Assembly (NCBI RefSeq): GCF_019613955.1
Contig: NZ_CP080443.1
Span: forward strand, 2,465,001-2,529,000
Source: Chryseobacterium sp. LJ668
GTDB lineage: Bacteria; Bacteroidota; Bacteroidia; Flavobacteriales; Weeksellaceae
Length of the DNA stretch: 64,000 nt
Direction of reading: 5' to 3'
A model generated the notes under the pieces. It was given only the letters and a program-made list of their open reading frames with translations, was not told where the DNA came from and did no database searches. Below, one piece after another: positions 50,076-59,228 of this stretch (positions are counted from its first letter, which is position 1; each line of letters begins with the position of its first letter). A program made the position numbers and the translations under genes.

Positions 50076-50423
50076 ATGAATTTACTATTTCGTTTGCTGA
50101 TCACTGCTATTGTAGCATTTTTACTGACCAAACTTTTACCGGGAGTACATTTCGATGGTTTTTCCACAGCCATCATTTTCGCAGTTGTTTTGGCACTTTT
50201 AAATTTAATTGTAAAACCCATTTTAAATCTTTTTGGTCTTCCTCTGACCATCATTACATTGGGCTTCTTTGCATTAGTAATTAATGCTCTGATTATTCTC
50301 ATTGCAGATTATTTTATCAACAGCATGGTTGTTGATGGTTTCTGGTGGGCATTTTTATTCAGTATTTTACTCTCTGTAATCACATCATTGGCCAATTCAA
50401 TGATATCCGATGGAGATAAATAA
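50076..50423 (+). CDS. Phage holin family/DUF360-like small membrane protein
   Basis: 115 residues with four predicted TM helices, beginning MNLLFRLLITAIVAFLLTK. The pattern LNLIVKPILNLFGLPLTIITLGFFALVINAL is typical of the phage holin family (type IV) proteins that are chromosomal housekeeping genes in many bacteria. There is no adjacent lysis or phage gene, so a phage role is not supported. A strong terminator follows. Confidence 0.85.
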   Translation: MNLLFRLLITAIVAFLLTKLLPGVHFDGFSTAIIFAVVLALLNLIVKPILNLFGLPLTIITLGFFALVINALIILIADYFINSMVVDGFWWAFLFSILLSVITSLANSMISDGDK

Positions 50424-50440
50424 CTCGATATTCTAGATAC

Positions 50441-50471
50441 AATCGCCAGTTTTTAGCTGGCGATTTTTTAT
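50441..50471. terminator. Bidirectional intrinsic terminator
   Basis: AATCGCCAG pairs with CTGGCGATT (50457-50465), then TTTTTATTTTTT. It separates the holin-like gene from the convergent T9SS gene. Confidence 0.85.
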
Positions 50472-51334
50472 TTTTTCAGAAATTTCAGTAAAGTTTCATT
50501 TCCTTTTCCATCCTTCAGTTTTATAAAATAATTTCCTGAAATAATATGGGTGACAGATATTTCTTTTGAAGAAAATTTGTTTGAACTAATGATTTTTCCG
50601 CTTATATCCACAATTTCATATGCTCTAAAATCTATATTAGAATTGATCTTTAAAATATCTGTAACTGGATTTGGATAAATTTTAACCATCATAAAATTTC
50701 TGCTCTTGTTTTCTGAGGTACTTAAAAATAAGCATGAAGGCGGATTGCTGATTGCTCCATTAGTAAAGTCGTAATATATTATACTTCCTGCAGGAATTGT
50801 GTTGGTACTGATAGCTGCTGGAGGAATATTCATCATAAAACAATTGGTAAAAGTCAAATTAGCATTTTCATAATAACCTCCAAACTTATACCAACCGTCA
50901 CATCCTGTATTCTGCATTTGGGGTCCGGGCCAGAAAATATCAACAACTCCTCCGTTTACAGAATTGGGATTCACCATATCAGTTATTACACAAGCTCCGT
51001 TAGTCCATGTAGAAGGAGGTTTAAAGTAAATGGTAGCGAGTGGGAGAGTTCCGGTATAATATTTTCTGGCGAACACAGGTGAAACATTTCCCTGTCCGTC
51101 CATCAAAAATGCTTTAATTTCTTTATTTTGATTAATAGTGATCTGCACATTGTTTGTTCCTGAGCTGGAACTGAATGTCGGTGTGCTTCCGTCTGTCGTG
51201 TAATAAATTGTTCCGTTTCCGGAAATAGTTACCGGATAAGCATTGTCATAATGCGTCCCAGCAGGAATCATATTGATTTGTGAAGAACAGAAAATAGAAA
51301 TGAAAATGAATACAGAAAATAATTTTTTTTTCAT
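50468..51334 (-). CDS. T9SS type A secreted protein with chitobiase-type beta domain
   Basis: 288 residues. Signal peptide ends near IFCSSQ. Residues about 22-90 resemble the chitobiase/beta-hexosaminidase C-terminal beta domain (IYYTTDGSTPTFSSS, KEIKAFLMDGQGNVSP). The next segment has paired Cys and aromatic residues (GACVITDMVNP, TGCDGWYKFGGYY) that may be carbohydrate-facing. The C-terminus (MVKIYPNPVTDILKI to ETLLKFLKK) is a T9SS type A sorting domain. No catalytic domain was seen, so a binding role is more likely than an enzyme. Confidence 0.82.
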   Translation of the reverse strand: MKKKLFSVFIFISIFCSSQINMIPAGTHYDNAYPVTISGNGTIYYTTDGSTPTFSSSSGTNNVQITINQNKEIKAFLMDGQGNVSPVFARKYYTGTLPLATIYFKPPSTWTNGACVITDMVNPNSVNGGVVDIFWPGPQMQNTGCDGWYKFGGYYENANLTFTNCFMMNIPPAAISTNTIPAGSIIYYDFTNGAISNPPSCLFLSTSENKSRNFMMVKIYPNPVTDILKINSNIDFRAYEIVDISGKIISSNKFSSKEISVTHIISGNYFIKLKDGKGNETLLKFLKK

Positions 51335-51481
51335 AGAAATTTAATTGTAAGAAACGAAATTAATAAAAAATTATAAAGGTTTCATTAATTAATATAAACA
51401 CATTTACATAACTTTGGCAATCTTTGAATTAAATTAAGACTTTAAGATATACAATTCTGAAGTCGTAAAAACGAATCATAT

Positions 51482-53476
51482 ATGAAACTTAAGCACAGTC
51501 TGCTCGCTTTGGCAGCTCCGTTTTTAATGAATGCACAACAATTAATGACCCCAGAGATTCTTTGGACTTTAAAAAAAGTCGGAGTACAGGCTGTTTCACC
51601 CGATCGGTCATCACTAATTTATAAAGTTGGACAAGTTGACTTAAAAACTGAAAAGACGAAAAACGAAAATTATTTTCTGAACGTACTCAATAATCAGTCT
51701 TCTAAAATTGATTTAGGCAAAAAAGCATTAATTCAATGGGATAAAAATGGATTGTATGCTCAGGAAGATGATAAAATCTATCTTTCGAAAGACAGCGGAA
51801 AAACCTGGATGGACTTTTACACAATCGGCGAGGTTGATAACGTCGTAATTTCTCCTGATGGAAAGAAAATAGCATTCAGCAAGCAGGTTTTGGTTGAAAA
51901 ACTGATGGGCAAGGATAAATATTCAGATACTCCAAAAACCACGGCACAGGTTTATACCGATTTGAATCACAGACATTGGGACTATTTTAATGAAGGAAAA
52001 TACAATCACGTTTTTCTAGTTGATACTTCTTCAAATATCGATTCTGCTAAAGATTTACTGGAAGGAAAAACATGGGATTCTCCTCAAAGGCCTTTCGGCG
52101 GAGCGGAAGATTTCGTTTTCAGCCCAGATTCTACACAACTTTTATATGTAACAAAACCAAAAAGTGGAAAGGAGTATTCAACAAGCACGAATACCGATAT
52201 TTTTGCTTACGATTTGGCTTCAGGAACAACGAAAAATTTAACGGAAACCAATAAAGGATATGACGTAAATCCGAAATTCAGCCCCGATGGAAAATCTCTG
52301 CTTTGGCAAAGTATGGAAAGAGACGGTTACGAAGCGGATAAAAATGACATCAAACTGATGGACTGGAAATCTGGAAAATTATCAAACCTTACAAAAACAT
52401 GGGACGAAAGCGTTTCTGGAGATGTTTTCTGGAGCGGGGATTCCAAAAATATTTATTTCACGGCAGCTTTCAAAGGGACAAAACAATTGTTTTCTGTAGA
52501 TACTAGATCTTCAAAAGTTCAGCAGATTACAAAAGGGGATTTTGATGTTAATGAGATTTTTGCTGACCAAAAAAATTCACTTTTAGTTTCAAAAACAGAT
52601 ATCAATCATGCATCAGAAATATTCTCTGTAAATCTTAAAACCGGTGAGCTAATGCCGGTTACAGAAGCTAATAAAGATATGTATTCGAAATTGGCTCAGG
52701 GAAAATCTGAATTAAAGATGGTAAAAACTTCGGATGGAAAACAAATGGGAGTATGGTTTCATTATCCACCCAACTTTGACCCGAATAAAAAATATCCGAC
52801 TTTGGTATATTGTCAAGGTGGTCCACAATCTGCTCTAACGCAGTTTTTCAGTACAAGATGGAACTTTGCTTTAATGGCTGCGAATGGATACATTGTCGTA
52901 GCACCCAACCGTCGCGGAATGCCGGGTTGGGGAACAAAATGGAATGAAGAAATTTCAAAAGACTGGGGCGGCCAGCCAATAAGAGATTATCTTGCTGCAA
53001 CAGATTTTGCGAAAACCTTACCGTATGTGGATGGTGATAGAGTAGCGGCTGTCGGCGCAAGTTATGGGGGTTATAGTGTTTTTATGCTGGCTGGAGTTCA
53101 TAACAACAGATTCAAAACATTCATTGCTCACGACGGGTTATTTGATATGAAATCTTGGTATCTTACAACAGAAGAGCTTTGGTTTGCCAATTGGGATTTG
53201 GGTTCGCCTTGGGAAAAGCCTCTTCCAAAAGCATACACAGATTTTAATCCGAGTAATTTTGTTGATAAATGGAATAAGCCGATCATGATTGTGCAAGGCG
53301 GAATTGATTTCCGTGTCCCTTACGAGCAAGGTCAGGAAGCTTTCCAAGCGGCAAAATTGAAAGGCTTAAAATCTAAATTGGTATATTTTCCAAATGAAAA
53401 TCATTGGGTTCTTCACCCGCAAAACGGTCTTGTTTGGCAGAGAGAATTCTTTGATTGGCTGAAAGAAACTTTGTAA
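51482..53476 (+). CDS. S9 family peptidase (prolyl oligopeptidase-type)
   Basis: 664 residues. Signal peptide (residues 1-18, ending AQQ-type site), an N-terminal beta-propeller of about 380 residues with repeated SPDG/SGDSK motifs (VVISPDGKKIAFSK, NPKFSPDGKSLLW), then the alpha/beta-hydrolase catalytic domain. The nucleophile is Ser527 in GASYGG, Asp609 in GGIDFRVP and His641 in NENHWVL. It resembles dipeptidyl or acyl aminoacyl peptidases that cleave after Pro or release terminal residues, acting in the periplasm. It appears monocistronic, but the next gene starts only 9 nt later. Confidence 0.93.
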   Translation: MKLKHSLLALAAPFLMNAQQLMTPEILWTLKKVGVQAVSPDRSSLIYKVGQVDLKTEKTKNENYFLNVLNNQSSKIDLGKKALIQWDKNGLYAQEDDKIYLSKDSGKTWMDFYTIGEVDNVVISPDGKKIAFSKQVLVEKLMGKDKYSDTPKTTAQVYTDLNHRHWDYFNEGKYNHVFLVDTSSNIDSAKDLLEGKTWDSPQRPFGGAEDFVFSPDSTQLLYVTKPKSGKEYSTSTNTDIFAYDLASGTTKNLTETNKGYDVNPKFSPDGKSLLWQSMERDGYEADKNDIKLMDWKSGKLSNLTKTWDESVSGDVFWSGDSKNIYFTAAFKGTKQLFSVDTRSSKVQQITKGDFDVNEIFADQKNSLLVSKTDINHASEIFSVNLKTGELMPVTEANKDMYSKLAQGKSELKMVKTSDGKQMGVWFHYPPNFDPNKKYPTLVYCQGGPQSALTQFFSTRWNFALMAANGYIVVAPNRRGMPGWGTKWNEEISKDWGGQPIRDYLAATDFAKTLPYVDGDRVAAVGASYGGYSVFMLAGVHNNRFKTFIAHDGLFDMKSWYLTTEELWFANWDLGSPWEKPLPKAYTDFNPSNFVDKWNKPIMIVQGGIDFRVPYEQGQEAFQAAKLKGLKSKLVYFPNENHWVLHPQNGLVWQREFFDWLKETL

Positions 53477-53485
53477 AGAAAAATT

Positions 53486-54631
53486 ATGAACAGACTTTTT
53501 AATAATTCAATAACTAAAAATTCACCAATTGTTATAGATAATCAAGGTTATCCTAGGCTGTCACAACAACAAACAGATGAACTTTTAAGCAGTTTTTTCG
53601 AACAATTATTAATATTCGATGAGATAATAGTTAGTACTGATAAGGATAATTTTGCGTTATATTTTTTAATCAAAAATTTAGGAATTAAAACTATAGAAAG
53701 GTTAATAAAGAATGATTATTTGAAATTTGAAGTTAGTAAATCATTAATTTTTTCACTTGAAGGAAAAAAAGGGGTAAGGAAAGCAGATTTTGAAAAAGAA
53801 CTATTGGGAAGGCCTCCTTTGGCGTCTGGAAGTTTAAGTGAATCTGACTTTGATCCTGAAAATAACGTCGCAAAAGCATTAGAAAATTTTAATTTTCAAA
53901 GAAACTATAAGAGAATATTAATTAGAGATATATCAAAAGCTTATGTAAATGTTAAAGAAAATCAACTTGCAGCAAATACTGTTCAAATAATTATCGACTC
54001 TTACAGAAATAATTTATTAGAAGATTTAGGCTTACCTTTTATTAAAGAAGAAAATATGTTGAATCTTGATGAAAGGAGAAGGTTATTTGACGTTAGTAGA
54101 AAAGTTTTAAATGCATCAAATATTCTTGAAAATAATTACAAAAGTATGAATAGTTTTGATGAGTTGGAAATTTTAAAGAAAGGATATGAAGGTATTGAAA
54201 AAGCATATAAAATTACTGAGAATACCACTGAAATATTGAATGTTGAGAATGTTCCTGATTTGAAACAACTTTATCTTTTAAAAAAATATGATATTGATGA
54301 TGTATTCAGATTGAGACATTTAAAGAATGCGAAATTATTTAGAGAATGGATCAATAATTTTAATCAAGAAATTGATTCAAAAGAACTAACCGAAGAGTAT
54401 ATTAAAGAAGCAACTGGCTCAAAATCATTTTGGGAATCATATAAAGGAAAGCTCTTTAAAGAATTTAGTGTCTTTGGTTTAACCACTTCTGCGAGCTTTT
54501 TAATAGGAGGTCCAGCAGGATTAGTAGTAGGTTTGCCTTTAAGTATCATTGCAAATAAAGCATTTGATAGTGTTGTTAAAGGACAAAACCCTAGAATTTA
54601 TATTGATAATTTGAAAAAAGATATAAGTTGA
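53486..54631 (+). CDS. Hypothetical AT-rich protein, unknown function
   Basis: 381 residues, mostly helical, rich in Lys, Asn, Leu and Glu, and without a signal peptide. The C-terminal part has a hydrophobic stretch FSVFGLTTSASFLIGG (about 328-343) and GPAGLVVGLPLSII, which could be one or two membrane helices. I do not recognise any domain. It lies 9 nt after the S9 peptidase and its last bases overlap the start of the glycosylase. Its base composition is poorer in GC than the neighbours, pointing to acquired origin. Any defence or stress role would be speculation. Confidence 0.55.
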   Translation: MNRLFNNSITKNSPIVIDNQGYPRLSQQQTDELLSSFFEQLLIFDEIIVSTDKDNFALYFLIKNLGIKTIERLIKNDYLKFEVSKSLIFSLEGKKGVRKADFEKELLGRPPLASGSLSESDFDPENNVAKALENFNFQRNYKRILIRDISKAYVNVKENQLAANTVQIIIDSYRNNLLEDLGLPFIKEENMLNLDERRRLFDVSRKVLNASNILENNYKSMNSFDELEILKKGYEGIEKAYKITENTTEILNVENVPDLKQLYLLKKYDIDDVFRLRHLKNAKLFREWINNFNQEIDSKELTEEYIKEATGSKSFWESYKGKLFKEFSVFGLTTSASFLIGGPAGLVVGLPLSIIANKAFDSVVKGQNPRIYIDNLKKDIS

Positions 54632-55110
54632 GAATCTCATCATTTCCGCCAATAATTGATACGAATTCTAAAATATTAATTCTAGGCTCTATTCCCGGAG
54701 TGAAATCTTTAGAAAAACAACAATATTACGGTCATCCTCAAAATAAATTCTGGAAAATTATTTTTGAACTATTTCATGAAGAATTTACTGAAGATTACAT
54801 TGAAAGAATTGCTGTTTTAAAGAAATATCATCTTGCACTTTGGGACACCATCGATTCTTGTGAAAGAAAAGGAAGCCTGGATTCTGAAATTAAAAATGAA
54901 GAAGCCAATCAGATCGCTGAACTTTTAGAAGAATATCCAAATATACAAGCAATCTTTTGTAATGGTGGGAAGTCTTATAAAAATTTACAGAAGATTTTAG
55001 GCAAAAATTTTAAAATTCCAATGAATTTATTGCCCTCAACAAGTCCGCTTCACACGGTTTCCTTTGAAAAGAAACTAGAAGACTGGAAAAAGATTTTAGA
55101 ATTTATTTAA
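54628..55110 (+). CDS. DNA-deoxyinosine/uracil glycosylase family protein
   Basis: 160 residues starting with TTG at 54628, which overlaps the preceding stop by 4 nt and gives MRISSFPPIIDTNSKILILGSIPG. The Mug/UDG fold is indicated by LILGSIPGVKSLEKQQYYGHPQNKFWK (the G-S-x-P-G motif and Tyr-x-x-x-x-N), ALWDTIDSCERKGSLD and a late STSPLHT motif. These enzymes remove hypoxanthine or uracil from DNA. The overlap means it is translated with the hypothetical protein before it. Confidence 0.87.
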   Translation: MRISSFPPIIDTNSKILILGSIPGVKSLEKQQYYGHPQNKFWKIIFELFHEEFTEDYIERIAVLKKYHLALWDTIDSCERKGSLDSEIKNEEANQIAELLEEYPNIQAIFCNGGKSYKNLQKILGKNFKIPMNLLPSTSPLHTVSFEKKLEDWKKILEFI

Positions 55111-55113
55111 ATC

Positions 55114-55146
55114 AAAAAGCAAGGATCTAATTCCTTGCTTTTATTT
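55114..55146. terminator. Bidirectional intrinsic terminator
   Basis: AAAAGCAAGGA (55115-55125) pairs with TCCTTGCTTTT (55132-55142), then TATTTTAT. It separates the glycosylase from AIM24. Confidence 0.8.
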
Positions 55147-55170
55147 TATAATTAAAGATGTCAAAGATTA

Positions 55171-55866
55171 TTACTTTGCCACCACATAAATCTCCTCAAA
55201 AGGCTGTATCAACACCCATCCATTTCCGGAAAATTTCATCTGGAATTCTTCGCCGCTTCCTCTTCCCATCAAACTTTTAAAAGAAACGTTGGTTTTTAGT
55301 TCAGGACTTAAATTTCCAGACCAGGCAACTGTTGCATTGGGATCAGTAAAAACAGGAGCATCTGGAGTAACCATTAAAGTCAAAGGTTCGCCGTGGGTAG
55401 TGATTGCAATGTGTCCTGTTCCGGAAAGTTTTACCTGAAATAATCCACCAGACATCATTCCTGCAATGCTTTTTAACATGGTAATGTCACTTTTGATACT
55501 TTGCTCATGCGCTAAAACATCGTTCCCATTCACGAAAAGCGTTTCGTTATTTAAATAAAGAATTCTGACTTTTTTACCAGAATCTGCAACGTACAATTTG
55601 CCGGTGCCTTCAGCTTTCATCAGTTTTGAACCTTCCCCGCTGAGTGCTTTTTTTAAGAGATTTCCAAGTCCGCCGGCAAGCATTCCCTGTCTTTCAAAAT
55701 TAATATTTCCAATATATCCAACCATGCTTCCTGTTTTTGTCCAGACTGCCTGATTGTTGAGGTTAATTTCTAATAGTGCAGGTTTTTCCAGTTCGAAATA
55801 GTCTCTTTCAAATGGATTTTCTTTCGTTTCTTTTACGAATTCTTCTAAAGAATATTTGCTCATCAA
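55171..55866 (-). CDS. AIM24 family protein
   Basis: 231 residues. The AIM24/TIM-barrel-like beta-rich fold is seen in TKTGSMVGYIGNINFERQGM, GKLYVADSGKKVRILYLN and the Gly-rich GLGNLLKKALSGEGSKLMK region (a mitochondrial biogenesis family in yeast; function in bacteria is not established). It is a cytoplasmic protein with no signal. It is single and faces queA across a 194-nt gap. Confidence 0.87.
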   Translation of the reverse strand: MMSKYSLEEFVKETKENPFERDYFELEKPALLEINLNNQAVWTKTGSMVGYIGNINFERQGMLAGGLGNLLKKALSGEGSKLMKAEGTGKLYVADSGKKVRILYLNNETLFVNGNDVLAHEQSIKSDITMLKSIAGMMSGGLFQVKLSGTGHIAITTHGEPLTLMVTPDAPVFTDPNATVAWSGNLSPELKTNVSFKSLMGRGSGEEFQMKFSGNGWVLIQPFEEIYVVAK

Positions 55867-55973
55867 TGTAATTTTTTATCAGACTAAAATACTGTTTTTT
55901 TTCCAAATAATTTTATGAATAAAAAAATGTCATGCTTTGGGGTCCCTTCCAGTAACGATTGTAAAATAAAGAC

Positions 55974-56005
55974 TTGACAAAGGGGTATTGAATGTTGTAT
56001 ATTTG
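55974..56005 (+). promoter_or_regulatory. queA promoter
   Basis: TTG at 55974-55976, then 21 nt, then TATATTTG at 55998-56005, a good TAnnTTTG match. The transcript starts near 56012. Confidence 0.6.
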
Positions 56006-56012
56006 CAATCCG

Positions 56013-56034
56013 AAAATTACATCCGTAATTTTTT
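56013..56034 (+). promoter_or_regulatory. Hairpin at the 5' end of the queA leader
   Basis: AAAATTAC (56013-56020) pairs with GTAATTTT (56025-56032) around ATCC, followed by TTATAATTTTT. It begins at the expected transcript start, so it may protect the 5' end of the mRNA or act as a weak attenuator. No preQ1 riboswitch motif was seen. Confidence 0.45.
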
Positions 56035-56060
56035 ATAATTTTTAAACCGTAATTTAAAAA

Positions 56061-57110
56061 ATGAAGACATCCGATTTTAATTTTGATCTCCCTGAAGAAT
56101 TATTGGCAGAACATCCGTCTGAACACAGAGACGAGTCGAGGCTGATGGTTCTTGATAGAAAAACTCAAACGATAGAGCACAAAACATTCAAAGATGTTGT
56201 AGATTATTTTGATGAAAAAGATTTGTTCATTTTCAATAATACTAAAGTTTTCCCGGCACGTCTTTACGGAAATAAAGAAAAAACAGGAGCTAAAATCGAA
56301 GTTTTTCTTTTAAGAGAGCTTGATAAAGAAACCCGCGTTTGGGATGTTTTGGTAGATCCTGCAAGAAAAATAAGAATTGGTAATAAATTATTCTTTACTG
56401 AAGACGAATCTTTAGTGGCTGAGGTAATCGATAATACCACCTCAAGAGGTAGAACGCTAAGGTTTTTATTCGACGGTTCGTACGAAGAATTCAGAACTAA
56501 ATTGAAAGAATTAGGAGAAACTCCGCTTCCAAAATATATCAAAAGAGATGTTGAGCCTGAAGATGCTGAAAGATATCAGACGATTTATGCAAAAGTAGAA
56601 GGAGCTGTTGCGGCGCCAACTGCAGGTCTGCATTTCTCAAGACATTTGATGAAAAGACTTGAAATTAAGGGAATTGATTTCGCTGAAGTAACGCTGCATG
56701 TAGGCTTGGGAACGTTCAACCCGATCGAAGTAGAAGATCTTTCAAAACACAAAATGGAATCTGAAGAAATCATTATCGATGAGGTAAATGCTGAAATCAT
56801 TAACAAAGCTGTTCAGGAAAACAGAAGAGTATGTGCAGTAGGTACTACAACGATGAGAGCAATTGAAACTTCAGTTTCTTCTAACAGAAAAATATCTGCA
56901 TTTAATGGCTGGACGAATAAATTTATTTATCCGCCTCACGATTTTGGAGTTGCCAATACTATGATCACCAATTTCCATACGCCAAAATCTACTCTGATGA
57001 TGATGATTGCAGCGTTTGCAGGAAAAGATTTCTTAATGCAGGCATACGAAGAAGCAGTAAGAGAAAAGTACAAATTCTATTCTTACGGTGACGCAATGCT
57101 GATCCTTTAA
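56061..57110 (+). CDS. queA: S-adenosylmethionine:tRNA ribosyltransferase-isomerase
   Basis: 349 residues, usual QueA length. It transfers the ribosyl part of SAM to preQ1 in tRNA anticodons to form epoxyqueuosine. Motifs: [26 protein letters not shown] at the start, [12 protein letters not shown], the central APTAGLHFS, and the C-terminal [23 protein letters not shown]. The ATG at 56061 ([13 protein letters not shown]) matches the family. Its product can be used by QueG, which is not in this window. Confidence 0.97.
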   Translation: MKTSDFNFDLPEELLAEHPSEHRDESRLMVLDRKTQTIEHKTFKDVVDYFDEKDLFIFNNTKVFPARLYGNKEKTGAKIEVFLLRELDKETRVWDVLVDPARKIRIGNKLFFTEDESLVAEVIDNTTSRGRTLRFLFDGSYEEFRTKLKELGETPLPKYIKRDVEPEDAERYQTIYAKVEGAVAAPTAGLHFSRHLMKRLEIKGIDFAEVTLHVGLGTFNPIEVEDLSKHKMESEEIIIDEVNAEIINKAVQENRRVCAVGTTTMRAIETSVSSNRKISAFNGWTNKFIYPPHDFGVANTMITNFHTPKSTLMMMIAAFAGKDFLMQAYEEAVREKYKFYSYGDAMLIL

Positions 57111-57126
57111 TAAGATATAAGGCGAA

Positions 57127-57155
57127 GGGTTGCAGGTTTAATTTGCCTGCAACCC
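57127..57155 (+). terminator. Stable hairpin after queA
   Basis: GGGTTGCAGG (57127-57136) pairs perfectly with CCTGCAACCC (57146-57155). There is no T run, so it may not terminate transcription, and queA and rlmN could be expressed together. Confidence 0.5.
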
Positions 57156-57181
57156 TCAACCTAACATCTACAACCTTACAA

Positions 57182-58216
57182 ATGAAAGACATCCGTACAT
57201 TATCACTCGACCAACTCAAAGATTACTTTGGTACTATTGGTGAAAAACCTTTCCGTGCCAAACAGGTCTATGACTGGATCTGGAGTAAAAATCTTCATTC
57301 ATTTGAAGAGATGACGAATCTTTCAAAAGATCTGAGAGAGCATCTTATCCGGGACTTTATCATGAATCCTGCAGCAGTAGATCAATTTCAGAAATCTACA
57401 GACGGAACGATAAAAAATGGAGTGAAGCTTCATGACGGTCTTATGGTGGAATCTGTTCTTATACCAACAGAAACCAGAACTACAGCTTGTGTTTCTTCGC
57501 AAGTGGGTTGCTCGTTAAACTGTGAATTTTGTGCTACAGCAAAACTCAAAAGAATGAGAAATCTTGAGGTTGCAGAAATCGTAGATCAGGTTGCTTTAAT
57601 TGACAGACAAAGTAAAGAATATTATAACCGTCCGCTTACCAACATTGTTTTTATGGGAATGGGTGAGCCGATGATGAACTATAAAAATGTAGTTGAAGCC
57701 ATCAGAAAAATAACTCAACCTGAAGGTTTAGGAATGTCACCAAGAAGAATTACCGTTTCTACATCAGGAATTCCCAAGATGATTAAAATGCTGGCTGATG
57801 ACGAGTTAAAAGTAAAGCTCGCCTTATCATTACATTCTGCGGTTGAACAAACCCGTAATGAGATTATGCCGTTTTCAGATAAATTTCCTCTGACGGATAT
57901 CATGGAAGCACTTCAATACTGGTACAAAAAAACAGGTTCTGTTGTTACTTTTGAATATTGCGTGTGGAAAGGAATCAATGACAAAGATGAAGATATCAAA
58001 GCTTTGATTAAATATTGCCGACAGATTCCTTCTAAAGTTAATTTAATCCAATATAATCCGATTGGGGAAGGAAAATTTGATCATCGAAGTATTGCTGCTG
58101 AAGAAAAGTATGTTCGTGAACTTGAAAAAGCAGGAATTACAGTAATGGTTAGAAAAAGTCGTGGCGGTGACATTGATGCAGCTTGTGGTCAGTTGGCCAA
58201 CAAAAACGCTGAATAA
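57182..58216 (+). CDS. rlmN: 23S rRNA (adenine(2503)-C(2))-methyltransferase RlmN
   Basis: 344 residues from the ATG at 57182; the start at 57143 falls inside a hairpin and has no family counterpart. It is a radical SAM enzyme methylating A2503 of 23S rRNA and A37 of some tRNAs. The 4Fe-4S cluster motif CSLNCEFC is at about residues 110-117. Other RlmN features are GMGEPMMNYKNV, STSGIPKMI, SLHSAVEQTRNEIMP and the late Cys in DIDAACGQL that forms the intermediate. Confidence 0.97.
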   Translation: MKDIRTLSLDQLKDYFGTIGEKPFRAKQVYDWIWSKNLHSFEEMTNLSKDLREHLIRDFIMNPAAVDQFQKSTDGTIKNGVKLHDGLMVESVLIPTETRTTACVSSQVGCSLNCEFCATAKLKRMRNLEVAEIVDQVALIDRQSKEYYNRPLTNIVFMGMGEPMMNYKNVVEAIRKITQPEGLGMSPRRITVSTSGIPKMIKMLADDELKVKLALSLHSAVEQTRNEIMPFSDKFPLTDIMEALQYWYKKTGSVVTFEYCVWKGINDKDEDIKALIKYCRQIPSKVNLIQYNPIGEGKFDHRSIAAEEKYVRELEKAGITVMVRKSRGGDIDAACGQLANKNAE

Positions 58217-58266
58217 TTCCTTTAATTTATCTCTAAATATTAATAATCCATTCATACCCAAATTCC

Positions 58267-58274
58267 TAATTTTG
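58267..58274 (+). promoter_or_regulatory. -7 box unusually close to the start of the downstream secreted gene
   Basis: TAATTTTG is followed by CGAT and then ATG at 58279, the same 4-nt gap seen at the helicase gene. This would give a nearly leaderless mRNA. Confidence 0.45.
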
Positions 58275-58278
58275 CGAT

Positions 58279-59157
58279 ATGAAAAAGGTTTTTCAATTAT
58301 TGATCATTTTTACTTTTCAAACTGCTTTTTCTCAACAGGCAGAAATTTTTAAGCTTAAAAAATTCAGAGTTTCAGTTTTAAATGATTCCATTCAGGAAAC
58401 TTCCGGATTGAATTTCTTTGATGGAAAACTCTACACTTTCAACGACAGCGGAAATCCTGCAGAATTGTATGAAATCGAAAAAAATTCAGGAAAAATTCTC
58501 AAAGCTTTAAAAGTTAATACTGAAAATAAAGACTGGGAAGCTTTAACCAATGATGGAGAAAATTTCTACATCGGAGATTTTGGCAATAACGCAGGAACCC
58601 GAAAAGATTTAAAAATTTATAAGATTCCTTTTCAGAATAATCAATTGGAAAATGATTTGATGAAAACCATTTCATTTTATTATCCCGAACAAAAGGATTT
58701 CACATCAAAAAATATTTCAACAGATTATGATTTGGAATCGATGATTTATCTCGATGGTAAAATTCATATTTTCACTAAAGAATGGGCTTCAAAAGCGACA
58801 AGTCATTACATAGTTGATCCTGAAAAATTTGAAAATCAGGTTGCTCAAAAAGTAGAATCTTACAAGACAGGGTTTGTCGTTACTGATGCATGTTATTATA
58901 ATAAAAAACTTTATATAGTCGGCTATACAAAAAAAACCGAAGTATTTTTAGATATTTTCAGCGAAACCGAACCGGGAATCTTTTTTACCAAAAACCCCAC
59001 ACATTATTATTTGGGAAGTGCGCTTTCAGTAGGGCAGATTGAAGGAATTGCGGTGGATGAAAACGGAGTGTATATTTCCGGGGAAAAATTTAATTCTCCA
59101 ATCAAGAGGACACAGCCTTCTCTATATTTTATTCCTAAAGAAAAACTCAAATTTTAA
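58279..59157 (+). CDS. Secreted beta-propeller-like protein, unknown function
   Basis: 292 residues. The signal peptide ends near TAFSQQ. The body has repeated short beta motifs (LNFFDGKLYTFNDSGN, NFYIGDFGNNAG, GIAVDENGVYISG) that look like a propeller of the SdiA-regulated/T9SS-associated hypothetical type. No sorting domain is present, so it is probably periplasmic or a lipid-free outer-membrane protein. The exact function is unknown. It follows rlmN and has its own possible promoter. Confidence 0.65.
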   Translation: MKKVFQLLIIFTFQTAFSQQAEIFKLKKFRVSVLNDSIQETSGLNFFDGKLYTFNDSGNPAELYEIEKNSGKILKALKVNTENKDWEALTNDGENFYIGDFGNNAGTRKDLKIYKIPFQNNQLENDLMKTISFYYPEQKDFTSKNISTDYDLESMIYLDGKIHIFTKEWASKATSHYIVDPEKFENQVAQKVESYKTGFVVTDACYYNKKLYIVGYTKKTEVFLDIFSETEPGIFFTKNPTHYYLGSALSVGQIEGIAVDENGVYISGEKFNSPIKRTQPSLYFIPKEKLKF

Positions 59158-59184
59158 TTTTTGTTAAAATTGGTTTAAAAAAAT

Positions 59185-59192
59185 TATCTTTG
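59185..59192 (+). promoter_or_regulatory. -7 promoter box for polyprenyl synthase
   Basis: TATCTTTG, exact TAnnTTTG match, 36 nt before the GTG at 59229. A TTG at 59161-59163 may be the -33 element (21 nt spacing). Confidence 0.55.
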
Positions 59193-59228
59193 TGAGAATA
59201 ATAAATACTCACCCATCATTCTCAGATA

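Noticed and set aside
50076..50423. Prophage remnant (holin)
   Set aside because: No lysin, integrase or structural phage gene is nearby, and this holin family is widespread as a chromosomal membrane protein.
56006..56060. preQ1 riboswitch before queA
   Set aside because: The short leader has no preQ1-I or preQ1-II signature that I can see; only a simple hairpin is present.
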